This document shows, one piece after another, positions 47,001-58,641 of a DNA stretch of 64,000 bases. Numbering within the stretch: the stretch's first letter is position 1; every line of letters begins with the position of its first letter. The notes beneath the pieces were generated by a model that did not search any database, had not been told where the DNA came from, and saw only the letters and a program-made list of their open reading frames with translations. This DNA comes from Paralichthys olivaceus (Eukaryota > Chordata > Actinopteri > Pleuronectiformes > Paralichthyidae): positions 15,533,001 through 15,597,000 of the forward strand of contig NC_091094.1 in assembly GCF_024713975.1 (NCBI RefSeq). Direction: 5' to 3'. The translations under genes were made by a program, and so were the position numbers.

Positions 47001-50000
47001 CCAGAACTTCATCCAAAACCGAGCCATTGCTTTCAGTATCAAGCTCCATGATCCCAGCCAGTATCTTGGCAACGCCGACATCAGCTTCAGCTGGGACTTT
47101 GGTGACAGCAGTGGGACGCTGATCTCCAGAGAGCAAACTGTCACACACACATACCTTGCTGTCGGGAACTTCAAGCCGCAGGTGGTGCTGATGGCAAGTA
47201 TCCCTGGTGGCTGTGGAAACCCCACTGCTGGTAAGATTTTGAATTCATCATTTGTTTTGTAAATGCGATCCTATGTGATGTCTGAATTCTGTTACGCTCC
47301 GTTGTTTTTAACTCCTCTCTCTGTGGCTCCTGTTGATGCCTCTGCAGCTCCAGCAGTAATTGTGATAGACCCCACCCCAGCAGCACCAGCTGAGGCAGGA
47401 GATGCAATTGCACTGGATGTCTCTGCTTCTGATGCCACCCCACTTGCTGCTTCTGTCCAGCCAGCCGACACAGCTGCAGATACAGTTGATGGAGAAGCAG
47501 TTGTTGATGCAGATGCAGAGGTAGTAGAGGTTGCCTCGGTAGCACCTGCAGGAGTTGATGCAGCTGTTGTTACAGAAGAAGAAGATGCTGCAGAAGTAGA
47601 TGTTGCTGCAGAGGAAACAGATGCTACAGCAGGGGAGGCAGCCACTGCTGCCCCTGTTGCACCTGCAGCTGAAGAGCCAGAAGATGCAGAGACAGCTGCA
47701 GTCGATACAGCTGCTGCCGATACAGCTGCTGCCGATACAATTGCTGCCGATACAATTGCCGCAGATACTGCCACTGCCGATACAGCCGCTGCCGATGCAG
47801 TGGCTGTAGATGCCGATGCAGCTGTTGCTGATGAAGCTGCTGCAGATACAGATGCTGCAACAGCTGTCACTGAAGAAAATGTGCCTGTGATTGATGCTGC
47901 TGTTGCAGAGGGAGACGAAACTGCAGTAGAGGTCACTGCTGGAGTCACTGTTGCTCCTGTGGCAGAAGAAACTGTCGAGCAAGAAGCTGAAGTTGTGGCT
48001 GCTGATGCTGCAGCAGAGGTTGAAACAGCTGACCCTGCTGATAACGTTGTCGCTCCTGTTGCCACTGAGGCCACAGCTGTAGAAGAAGCAGCACCAGCAG
48101 ATGCTGCAGCTGATACTGAGGCTGAAGTACAGGAAACTGAGAATGAAGTTGTAGCTACTGTAGCTGCTGCAGGTGAATGTCTATTTTAAACTAAACTAAG
48201 TATACACGAAATAAAATGGCCTCTCTTGTTCCAGTGATATAATGATACATTTTCTCTATTTCTCCCCAGAGATACCAGCTGTTGAGGAAGAGGCGGCTCC
48301 AGGTGAAGGTGAAGTTCAAACTGAAGTGGAAGCAGATCCAGCTCAAGTTGTTCTTGTTGTGGCTAAGAGACAAGCACCAGAGCTGGCAGCTGATTGTATG
48401 GTCTACCGTTATGGCTCCCTTGCCACTTCAGTGGATGTCGTCCGTAAGTAATTATGTTTTTGGTTGTAATTGTAGATTATTCCTTATCTGATAGTATAAT
48501 GCTTAAATGAGAACAGTATGGTTTAACAGTGTTAAAATCTCTCTCATCTTTCAGAGGGTATTGAAAGTGTAGAGATCGTACAGGTGTCCAATGTTGTGTC
48601 AATGGTGACAGAGTTGGATCAAAATGCTGTGGACCTCACTATCTCCTGTCAGGGAAGGTGGGTATATTCATTGAGGTCACTGAGTCAATTTGCAAGTTGG
48701 TAAAGTTGTGTTTGTTAATTTAGCTCCATACTCAAACCAAATTTAGTGGAAAAATGAACACTTTATATATACGATATATATCAGTGTATAAGAATGGTCT
48801 AAAATGACAGATACCACCTTTGAGAGAAATGTATTTAACATGCACTTTGACTTTTTAGTTTGGTCCATGTCCCATCAACTAACATGGAGGAGCAGGGTTT
48901 GTGTCCTATACTGCAGGCAGCCCCCAGGGGTCATTGAGATGCTTTGGCTTCAGGACAGGAGCTGTCATGTCATGTCCTCCATCTTTTTAAACAGTCTATA
49001 ATTCAAACAGTGATGAAAGTAGACAGATTATATTAAAAGTTGAACTCAATTAATTTGACAAATGTTAGAATCTCCAATAATCAAAACAGCAAATCTAAAT
49101 AATAAAAGCACACGGAGGGACAGAATGTTCACTTATAGTCATTTTGTGAAAAGATTTTGTCTTATCTTGATAAGTAACTTCTAAGTAATACAGCACTTAT
49201 CTCCTGGTTATCTTACATGGGAGCTGTGTCATATAATTTATCATTGTGTATCATGTTGAAGCTAAGATTAATATGTGCACTTATTAATGGTCTCCTCTAT
49301 TCTTCTTTCAGTCTCCCAAGTGAGGTGTGCACAGTCATTTCAGATGCTGACTGTATCACACCAGTGGAAACCATCTGTAATGCAGCCACACCTTCTCCGG
49401 ACTGTCAGATGATCCTTCGTCAGTTCTTCAATGACTCTGGAGTGTTTTGCATCAATGTCTCCTTGACCAATGATGTCAGTCTTGCTGTGGCGAGTGCCAG
49501 AGTCAGTGTAACAGTAGGTTAGTAAAAGAAAAATGAATTATCAGCCAATATAATGACTTTATTTACCTGTTACTCCTTCTCATTCTTTCAATGTGCTTTA
49601 ATTACAGCCTCTGGTGGTTCCCCAGCTGGAACAGCCGCCACTGTCCTGGGTGTTATGGTTCTCGCCTGTGTCGTCTGTTGTATTGGTTTGATGTACAGGT
49701 GAGTCAGTAATTTATGAACCCAATTTAATCTCGGGATAAAGTTGTTTTTGATTGCAAAAATAACACATTAAACATAAATTGCGTGCAAGGTATTGCAATC
49801 TTTTACCCTGGTGTCGTATAAAACAAGTTCACTGTCATTCTCTGAATCAGTACTTTCTCTTTCTAATTGTCATTCAACCTTGACGTGGGTGTGCTAGACC
49901 TTTCTCACATTTTTCCCACTTGTAGCAGGAAGAACACACTGACAATAATGTAGGTGTGTCAGTCAGCCACTGTGTACAGTCCAGGAATTTATTGAACACC

Positions 50001-50732
50001 CAAACTGACAGCTTCCTGATCGACAAGTCTGCACAACAAAGCTTTCTGATAACATCAGGATGAAAACATGCTCACATGGCCCCTGTTCAGACTGGTATTA
50101 ACATTTGTCTGTGGTGATCCGCTCACAAGTGGTCAGCTCTAAGTGCGGCACTTGGTTCACACTTGGTATTAGTCTTTCCACTTGGTGACTGCTTGTGATC
50201 AGATCTCACTTCCCAGCTCTATATGCAAATAAACATGTATGTCATTTCTGTTCACAAGACCAATTTATGTTTTTTAGCCAGTCTGACTATAGAGATAAGT
50301 CTGTCGTCAATGTATTGTTGTGTGTGTCGCTGTGAGAAGGACAGAGAAGAGAGAGAGCCAAGAAGTGCTGAGTGAATCAATGTTCTGTGTGAAGCTCTGC
50401 TATGACATATCAGATTTATTAATTTGAAGAAAAAGAAAGAAGAATGAGACCCAGGACGTGAGGACAGATGTGAACACATTTCACCCAAAAACCCAAATGT
50501 TGACACACATTTTTGGCCTGTTAAGTGCCATATGTACTCACTTTGAACTTTGTCATTAGTAATTTTTTATTCCATGTATTGAAACAGACGGTTCAAGCAG
50601 TACCAGCCCCTCAGAGAAGACCATAGTGGAGGCAGCTCGACAGTCACATCTGTGCCTTTGTTGTTGTGGAACTTGTTGAGCCGACAGTCGCCAGGAGAAA
50701 GTCGTCCGCTGCTTCAGGGGAGGATTGTGTGA
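43281..50732 (+). CDS. pmel: Premelanosome protein (PMEL17/silver)
   Basis: Twelve exons: 43281-43341, 44947-45042, 45125-45271, 45593-45727, 46704-46865, 46946-47230, 47348-48172, 48270-48443, 48555-48657, 49312-49517, 49608-49698 and 50588-50732. They sum to 2430 nt (809 aa; human is about 660). Signal peptide about 1-19. N-terminal region 20-200 (YRSWNSRMYPVWKDGDPR, FVWKTWGRYWQV). PKD domain about 202-295 (FSWDFGDSSGTLISREQ). A large alanine/acid-rich repeat region, mostly exon 7, about 296-600. Convertase-type KR at 603-604 (VAKRQAPE), then CMVYRYGS and QGIESVEI. Cysteine-rich kringle-like region about 655-725, transmembrane helix about 741-760, and a tail with the ESRPLL sorting signal, matching human ENSPLL. 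Role: forms the amyloid fibrils of melanosomes on which melanin is laid. The oddity is the composition and length of the repeat domain. Long antisense frames in exon 7 are shadows. Confidence 0.96.
44011..44087. repeat. (CA)n and (GA)n microsatellites in pmel intron 1
   Basis: A CA run at about 44011-44039 is followed 12 bp later by a GA run at about 44052-44087. Both are simple repeats. Confidence 0.9.
44158..44165. promoter_or_regulatory. pmel: TCACATGA E-box in pmel intron 1
   Basis: This 8-mer is the flanked E-box preferred by MITF/TFE bHLH-Zip factors. It lies about 0.9 kb inside pmel in the long first intron, shortly after the GA microsatellite. It is a single motif, so chance occurrence is possible. 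Confidence 0.3.
47704..47808 (+). repeat. pmel: 15-bp coding tandem repeat in the pmel repeat domain
   Basis: Seven in-frame 15-bp units start every 15 bp from 47704. The consensus is GATACAGCTGCTGCC, encoding Asp-Thr-Ala-Ala-Ala with a DTIAA variant. Less regular Ala/Asp/Glu units flank it through the rest of exon 7. Confidence 0.92.
48790..49000. mobile_element. Dispersed fish repeat fragment in pmel intron 9
   Basis: The text GGTCCATGTCCCATCAACTA, then CATGGAGGAGCAGGGTTTG, CAGCCCCCAGGGGTCATTGA and CTCCATCTTTTTAAACAGTC resembles a very common non-coding teleost repeat. I recognise it from memory of the pattern; no termini are clear. Confidence 0.45.
49924..50305 (+). repeat. 382-bp duplicated segment, copy A (pmel intron 11)
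   Basis: From AGCAGGAAGAACAC to AAGTCTGTC, this segment is almost identical (a handful of substitutions, no length change) to 51790-52171. Copy A lies in the last intron of pmel, upstream of exon 12. Confidence 0.93.
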
Positions 50733-50930
50733 ATATCACCAGCAGCTCATGCACTCAACATCTACAACCCGTGCTAACATATCGGCTTTATACACATAAT
50801 ACTCTTCTGTAGTATTTTGTAACTCCCACTCAATGTAATGAACCAAAACCAGTTGGAGTGAACCAGACGTGTACAACACATTTGCTGGAATAGGAAGGAG
50901 TCACACGTGTAATAAAAAGTTGTAATAAAA
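50733..50930 (+). terminator. pmel: pmel 3' UTR with two AATAAA signals
   Basis: After the TGA at 50730-50732 the UTR runs about 180 bp to AATAAA at 50911-50916 and again at 50924-50929. The two hexamers sit 13 bp apart and either could direct cleavage near 50940. Confidence 0.65.
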
Positions 50931-51697
50931 AATGTTGAAACATTTTAGAGGAAAGTTATATTTATTTTGACACTAATAGTTTTAGGAAGCGATAAGTCTT
51001 ATTTGAGGCCTACTTATACTAAACCAATTGGAGAATCAGCATTAACACATTTCAGTTCTATTTCTTTACAATGAAATTTAAATCACGTGCACGGCAGAAT
51101 AATTATCATGTTTGCTACCCTACAATGAATAAAGTGGAACTTTATCACTATCATTTGTTTGCTTTGTACGTATAGTGTGCATTCATTTTTAGTAATCAGA
51201 CAGAATAACTGGTCAGCCATAATGCAGGTGATTGCTCTTCTTAATAAATGTGCTAGTGTTATATTTATATATAAATAAATAGTTGAATACAGAAACAGTG
51301 ATGCTAAGCTAAAGAACCTGAACTGATGCTATTGATGTAACAATCTGCACGGCAGATGGAAAATGCACTGCAAATACTGTGTTTCCAGGGGACACTAAAA
51401 AGTGATGAACACAGATGTGATGCTTTACCCGGCCAATTCAAGTAATCTGACCAAATACACTTGATAAATTGAGAAACAGGCTAACATCATGTTAAATGGC
51501 AATTAACATGCTAACTTTTTTTTTTGATAAACATGGATTTGTCATTTCTGTGGAATTGTTGATCTGAAAAAGATATAGCATGTAATAGGTATTTTACATG
51601 ACATTAGCCCAATTTCCCAATTAATTTAGTGTAATTCATCAGGGTAATAATAAGCAGCAGTGGGTTAACAGCATTAATGTAAGTGCTAAAAACGGAT

Positions 51698-51775
51698 CGA
51701 CTGGACTGGACTGGAGTTTTTTGAGGACGTTTCACATCTCATCCAAGAGGCATCTTCAGTGCTAACTGAGTGCTG
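51698..51775. mobile_element. Retroelement-like fragment
   Basis: GAGGACGTTTCACATCTCAT followed by CCAAGAGGCATCTTCAG is a sequence seen repeatedly in teleost genomes as part of dispersed retroelement debris. Only about 80 bp is present, ending just before copy B of the duplicated pmel segment. The identification is from pattern memory. Confidence 0.4.
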
Positions 51776-51789
51776 TCATAGCTTGTCAT

Positions 51790-52225
51790 AGCAGGAAGAA
51801 CACAGTGGCAATAATCTGGGTGTGTCAGTCAGCCACTGTGTACAGTCCAGGAATTTATTGAACACCCAAACTGACAGCTTCCTGATCGACAAGTCTGCAC
51901 AACAAAGCTTTCTGATAACATCAGGATGAAAACATGCTCACATGGCCCCTGTTCAGACTGGTATTAACATTTGTCTGTGGTGATCCGCTCACAAGTGGTC
52001 AGCTCTAAGTGCGGCACTTTGTTCACACTTGGTATTAGTCTTTCCACTTGGTGACTACTTGTGATCAGATCTCACTTCCCAGCTCTATATGCAAATAAAC
52101 ATGTATGTCATTTCTGTTCACAAGACCAATTTATGTTTTTTAGCCAGTCTGACTATAGAGATAAGTCTGTCTCTTGCTTTGCCCTGTATAGTGTGCATTC
52201 ATTTTTAGTCAGACAGAATAACTGG
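51790..52225 (+). repeat. Duplicated pmel segment, copy B, with a composite right end
   Basis: 51790-52171 matches 49924-50305 nearly base for base. The next stretch, 52176-52225 (GCTTTG to ATAACTGG), matches 51161-51212 downstream of pmel. Copy B thus joins two pieces that are 855 bp apart in the original, and the missing interval includes pmel exon 12. Confidence 0.88.
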
Positions 52226-54259
52226 CAAAGTACTTCACAACAACTAGTAACCACCTGAATTAATCATAAACTACTGTATTAAGTATTTACAAAAGATCTA
52301 TTAATCAACTCGCTAACCATTGGTGCATGTGTAACTCATTACATGTATAAATACATGTACAAATGTAAAGGTAAATAATTTGTTAACCATGTACTTACAT
52401 CTTCTAGGATCTTATTAACTATTTACAACTCCTAAATAACTGGTTTGATATGTATGTAATATTTAATTTAGAAAAGGTCAATAAATAATATACAAAGAAT
52501 GAAAATAAAATTATTAAATGCATTTTAGATGAGCTTATTATTATCAAGAATAAAACATTAACTATGAATTACTTACTTATGTCTACTGATGTAGGAACAA
52601 TGTTTTATAAATGATGAATTCACTCGTTAATGAAACTTAACTAATGCTTCATAGTGTTTAGTTATTATAAAGTGCTACCAAGAGGTCAATATATTAAAAA
52701 TTTACAATTTGCCACAGGTTAGTTTTAGATGTCAACAAAACACTAACACATCACATTCATAAATTATATAAAATACATAATAAACAATACAGTGTTTTAA
52801 AACAGATTAATTTGCTTTGTTTGGTCTACAGCTAATAGTAGCAGAGATGTGTTCAAGAAGTGGTGTGGTTATAGGTTCACTGCAGCTGAGTGCTGAAAAA
52901 TATTACCATCCTGCTTCACTCTCTGTTCAATTAAAAAGATTTACTATGATGTTGCTGACTACATTTGTGCACTGAGCAGACAAAGAGCTGCTGGTTACAT
53001 GTACATCATATGACACACTGCAGTGCAGGAGAAAAAGGCTGACGTCACTGCAGCAAAATCCTTAATGGAAGAAGCCATGGTCTGGCCGACACAGCAAAAA
53101 CATGTGGACTAATGGGGAACTAAAAGAGATCAGGTCTTTCCTTGATAACACGGTCAGCATGAGTGGGAGTTTAGAGTGAAATCTTTTTTTTAGAACTGAT
53201 TTAAAATTTGGACCACTGTAGATTAATTAAAGATTAATTTAGTTCTCTCTATGAGATAAGAAATCAACTGTGATTTTCTCAGCAAAACTCTCTTTCACAA
53301 GTTAATTTGTATCAGCGTGGGTTTTTTTCTTCATAATGTGCTTTCTGTGGGGTGAAGTCATCATCGTCATAACAGTTTGACTTGCTCTCCCTGATGTCAC
53401 CCCCCAATCTGACACTAGTCAAAAAATCGGGGGGAACAAACCAGAGTCGTTGCAGCAAAGTGTGAAATCAGTTAGCAAATGTTTTGTTAAACAAAATTAA
53501 CTTTAATAATGCTGTGCAAGAACACTAACTAATCTGAAGGATGTACATGTCCTTATTGATCAAGGGCCTGTTGCCTTTCACTCCCCAAAAAGTAAGAATC
53601 CAGCCAGTATCCTTATGTGGACTTTGGTTATTTCTCAAGTAGTGAAAAAAGTATCATGCAACTAGTTCATATACCAGTGTGAAATATCAATGTGTGGCTG
53701 ATTGGCAACACCTCAAACGTTAACACGAACATGAGAAAAGCTCTGAGCACTCTACTTCTGCCTTGATCTTCATCATGCACTCAGACTGAGTGAGACTGTA
53801 AACGCTTGAGTAGTGCTGAAGGGAGACAGGTGGTACTGATGAGAGGTGCTGAGGCTGAAACATTTCATTTCTGAGGCAAACATGGCTGTCTTTCAATTGG
53901 ATCTCCAGATGAGTATGGACTGAAGGGCAACACTTTGCATCTGAATGTCAGGAGTTGATTCAACAGATGGGCGACAAAGTGATAACTACTATAACTACAG
54001 AGATACAACAGGCAAATAATTTTTCTGTGATTGCACAATGCAAGTTTCTTTGACCTTGTTCAGTCTTTATGTGATAGACAGGAATTATCATCATGAAAAA
54101 GAAAAGCTGCGGCTGCTTTGCCTTCCCTTTGACATCAAATGCTTTTAGGCTTAAAGCCAAGTTGTAATGACTACTTTCAATGGTTACTATTCATTTCCTA
54201 ATGAAGTACAGTGCTCTCCATAATAAATTAGAACTTTTCCATTTGTTATGTTTGATTTA

Positions 54260-54626
54260 TTAAAGGTTCAGTGTGTACAATTTAAGTGAAAGGGATCTAT
54301 TGGCAGAAATGTAATATAAAATAATCCTAGTAATGTTTTCACTAGTGTGTTTCATCTAAATTGTACAAATTGTTGTTTTCTGTACTCTGGAATGGATCTT
54401 TATATTTAAATATTTTATATTTATTTATATTTACATCAGGAGCGGGTCCACTCTACAGAGGCCGCCATGTTCATGTCATCCAAACTGGACAAGGTTTTAA
54501 TTACAACTGAAGGCTGCCACAGGTTCTCTGTCATGTTTGGAAGCAGAGGGTGAGGTGAGGGGTGTTCAGCTGCAACATGAAACTTAACCACTAGATGTCA
54601 CTTGATTCTACACACTGAACCTTTAA
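54260..54626 (+). mobile_element. TTAA-bounded MITE-like element, copy 3 (best termini)
   Basis: A 367-bp copy with a perfect 18-bp terminal inverted repeat: TTAAAGGTTCAGTGTGTA on the left and its reverse complement on the right. The interior is collinear with the copies at 8406 and 25703. It has no coding capacity. Confidence 0.88.
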
Positions 54627-55169
54627 ACAAAGAAAAACGAATCCTGGCTCAGGGCCCATAAAACATTTGTACCCAGGGGTCTGTAACTTGATGATCTGGC
54701 CCTGAGCTCTCTTTACTTAAGTATTCCATGTGAATATCCTTCTACACTGCAGTGATCAATTGCAGTCATTAGCAAACACAGCCATTAATCATTCTCGACT
54801 GCTAACACGTTTCTTGGTCACATGTACCAAGTGCTGTTCAGTCATCTCCGTTCACTCCAGATGTGTTTTGCAGCCAAGGCAGAAGCCAACAGCTCTGCTG
54901 GGAGACCATCATTTTTCACAGATGATCTCTATCTCGGCCCTGACAGCTCCTCCGGATCTTACCAACCCTGCAGCTTTTTATAGGTCACAGCAATAGCAGT
55001 GCAGCATCATTGGCTGAAATGTTTTAATTCCAGCTAAAGGCTGACTGGTTTTTAAATGGTCAGGTTACTGGGCCTTTTAGTGACGACACGCTGCTGCCCA
55101 TGATCAGCATATACAGAATATTATCATGCTGTTGCTTCCTGTCAAACATATCTCTACCTTAAACTGTAT

Positions 55170-55425
55170 TTTAAATGGATTGAATTTATATAGCACTTTC
55201 CTAGTCTTATCATCCTCTCACTTTACAGTACTGGTCACAGTCACACACATTCATATGATGCAAAATGCTTTTTCACACCATTCACACACTGCACGGCTGT
55301 CAGGGGCAGTTTTTCGGGAACTGTCTTGCCTATAAGGACATTTCGGCTTTCAGACCGGAGGAGCCTGGGATCAAACCCCCAACCTTCTGGTTCCTGAACC
55401 ACAGCCGCCCCAACCTCAGTGCCTC
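55170..55425. mobile_element. SINE-like dispersed repeat
   Basis: TTTATATAGCACTTTCCTAG begins a pattern common in fish repeats. It continues with ACTTTACAGTACTGGTCACA, CACATTCATA, GTCTTGCCTATAAGGACATT and GGAGCCTGGGATCAAACCCC, and finishes with CCGCCCC. GGATCAAACCCC, read on the opposite strand, resembles a tRNA B-box. Family assignment needs a repeat library. Confidence 0.5.
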
Positions 55426-58400
55426 TCTCTGGTTGCATCAGAAAATATAATGCAGTGGATAGTTTAGTGTGCCATAGTGGCAGAAATATACTGCTGTACT
55501 GAATGTACTAAATTACACTTTTAAAATAGACCATTTCTTTAACATACATGCATACTCTTTTGTAATGTCATGTTTGCAGTTTTAATTCTGACCACACACA
55601 AAACTTAAACTAAAAGGTTCAAGAATTTAATCAATTGTCCCATTTAAATTAAATTATATCCACAAGTTTATACCGTTTTCCCATATAACAGAGACAACCC
55701 ACATACTACTAGCAAAGGGAACTGATACTGTAGCCTGACACTGTCGAAGCAGCATGATTGAATTTATGGCCCCAACGGGAATTCTTGGAGAACCAGAAGG
55801 ATCAATTGCTAATTGTAACATCTGGCTGAGGGTTAGTATTACTGATATAGTCCAGACAAGAATCATTGAGTTGAATATTTTTTGCTTATGCATCTGTGTG
55901 ACTGACATAAATATTGTTAATAGAGTGGAGGTATGCAAATGTCATCTTGAAACAGGTCTAAAACTGTGACAGAGGCCTTATGGGCAGGTTGGAGCAGGAT
56001 GTGGAAAAATAATAGAGAGTGAAATGTGCTTTGTGCAGAGAGGGTGAGACAGGGCGTGAGACAGAGGAGGAGGGAGGGGGAGGAGAGAGTTACCATGAAG
56101 CAGGTTGATTAGATTACAGAGAAAAGACTCACATTTATTACACAGAGAGCCAGATCTGTCCATGCAGACCTCGAACAGAAAAGTGTGGAAGTGAGCGTTT
56201 ATGAATGTCCGACAGAAAAAAGATTATTCTGTTTATACTACAATGTGTAACTGCCATTAAGAAAAAAAACAAAACAAGATTAAATTTCATAAGGAAAAAG
56301 TGTTCAGTGCCGGTTAGAATAGAAACTGCTAATTGATTTGTAAAAGTGAGGTCGTATTTGAAAGACAAAACTGTGACACAATATGTTACATCTGGTTGTG
56401 TGTTGCTTTACCTCTAATAAAGAATATATGTACAATATTAAAGGCAACAAGCTTCACTGGAAACACAAAGGGAAAGAGAGTACCACACCCATTCAACACG
56501 GAGCATGCTCAGTATTACGTCAACTTTCTACTGGATTGGTAGCCTGTCTCCAGACCTGAATTAAAATGACTACAGATATTACACACACACACACACACAC
56601 ACACAGGCTTCTCTAACAATGCTAGCGAGGATCTTGTGAGGAACATGCACTGCAGAAAATAACTTGCATTGTATGTACTTGTAAAAATCTTTCAACAATA
56701 TACATAAAAAGTTGAACCAAAAATATAAGCATGGAATAGTGTGATTGTCATGTCGTCTTGCATAATAACTGAAGCCATTTTCAGACATGAATTCCGGAAA
56801 GTGTCCGCACAATCTGGATATTTTCCGGATTTGCCTCATACAAAGACCGCAGCAGGATATTGTCTGGATCAGATGTGTTCAAAAAAATCTCTTAGGCTCT
56901 GAGGAAATCACATATTTTTATTTACAGCATATCGACCACGGCGTTGGCCCTTATCACCAAAAGCTCTGCAAACTCATTGTCTTTCCAAGTTGACATCTTC
57001 TGCATCTTCTACTCATTCTCTGGACTGTTTACTTGGGGGATGGGAGAAATACTTCCTTTCTGGAATATTTCAAGCGAATATCAAAAGTTCATTGTATGTC
57101 TGAAACCAGCTTTACTGTTTCTCTCAGTGGTTTATTCATACTTTCAAGAGCAAACTCTGGAATATCAAAACTTGTTCTTTGCTGATCAGCCTTACAATTA
57201 GACTTCATACTCACATCACACCTTTTAATGCAAGGTTCTCTGTAAGATCCTGAATTGTTACCACCTTATTCCATCACTCCACATCTTATTCCCCAGTACA
57301 TACATACACATACCAATACTTATTTATTGGTATGTGTACTGTGCAAGTTTAGTGTTAGTACAAAAAGTTACATTTCAGGCTGTACTCTAAAGCATTACCT
57401 TTGAGAGTACTAACTGAAGTATTTAATTTTGAGACACAGCAATGCCTGTGTCATCAGCTCTTGGTCAGTCTGGTCGATCTACCTGCCTTTCTAACTCACC
57501 TGCTGGCTCCTCCACGATCCCTCTGTAAGACCCTCCTATTCCACCAAAAGTAACCTCACCGCCTCAGACGTTCTGTGCTTGAGTCCTGCCTGACTGCACT
57601 GTTACAGCAACCTTGACAGCAACGGCTAATTAAATGATTGCTTTCAAAGTCACATTAAACTCAAACCAATAAAAATGTTGATAATGGCTTCCTGGAGATT
57701 GCGCTCTGTAAGTCATTGAGTTCATGCACCCGCTATAACAACAGTCACTATCCTGTGACCTCTCCCATCTTTACTTTCTGATCCAGAAGCAACCTCGGAG
57801 TCATGACTTTGCATTACCTACAACAAAAAGAACCTTGTTCTTGAAAATATCTAGAGTTATTTGACAGCTCAAACAGGCATTACTGGATCTACTGCATTTG
57901 AAAAGGATAGAATAACTGCAGAGTCATGGCTCTGCCCCAGACGCCCAGAATATCAATAAAGTATTCCATTACTGTAAAAGGAGAGAGAGACAGAGAGGAG
58001 AGAGGGAGGGAGACATAGAGAAGAGAAAATAACCCCCAAATCATATCGATGTGTCCATGTGATTCAATTTAGGATAAAATTTCACATGTACTTATTGTAA
58101 ACCTGATTATAGCATTCTTGACACATATATTTAATAGTGAAGTATAAAACGTTAAAAAAAAAAAATCATACATGGTGTACAAGAATTATATTGGAGAAAT
58201 AACAATCAGAACAGGAAGACTGACCGATTGAGTTGAGCGTCAATGAGGGTGTAAATCAGAGAGGCGAGGAGGGGTGGGCTTGAGGAGACATCTTTAGTTA
58301 TCAAAGCAGTAACGTAGAAGCCAGTCTGGCCACCTGCCAAGTGCTCTGGTTAAAAGGGTGGAGCTGTCAAGGCGGAGAGTAAGACGTAGCACGGGGAGAG

Positions 58401-58540
58401 GCAGAGACGATCTGTGAAGGGTAGGGAGTGGCCAAAGCCTGTACGCTGATGTGTGACTGAGGAAAGAAGAGTTCATGTGGGTGGGGTGAGGAGAAATGAG
58501 GGAAGGGGAGGCGTCAGGATGATGGGATAGCCAACTCGGG

Positions 58541-58550
58541 TGCATAAAAA
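58541..58550 (+). promoter_or_regulatory. prph: TATA-like box of prph
   Basis: TGCATAAAAA lies about 100 bp upstream of the ATG at 58642. It would place transcription start near 58570 and give a 5' UTR of about 70 nt. It follows a GC-rich, GGGG-rich stretch (58455-58510). The motif is seen; its use is inferred. Confidence 0.5.
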
Positions 58551-58641
58551 CCCCTGCGGTCTTCAGTGTGATGTCCTGTTGCTCACAGAGCTTTCAACGC
58601 TCCACCTTTCCTCAGCAATAGAGAACAGAAGGAGATCAACC

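Larger units (their letters stand above)
50931..58540. other. Spacer between pmel and prph
   Basis: About 7.6 kb without a recognisable exon on either strand. It contains copy B of the duplicated pmel segment, one MITE, SINE-like material near 55.2 kb, an AC microsatellite at 56581-56606, a perfect CRE palindrome (TGACGTCA, 53040-53047) and a 13-bp perfect inverted repeat at 57306-57337. The open frames of up to about 94 codons have no protein character I can identify. Confidence 0.55.

Noticed and set aside
47292-48074. Minus-strand frames of 260 and 224 codons, rich in Ala/Ser or Cys/Ser
   Set aside because: They are reverse readings of the low-complexity pmel exon 7. Repeats of GCN and GAN codons leave the other frames open by composition.
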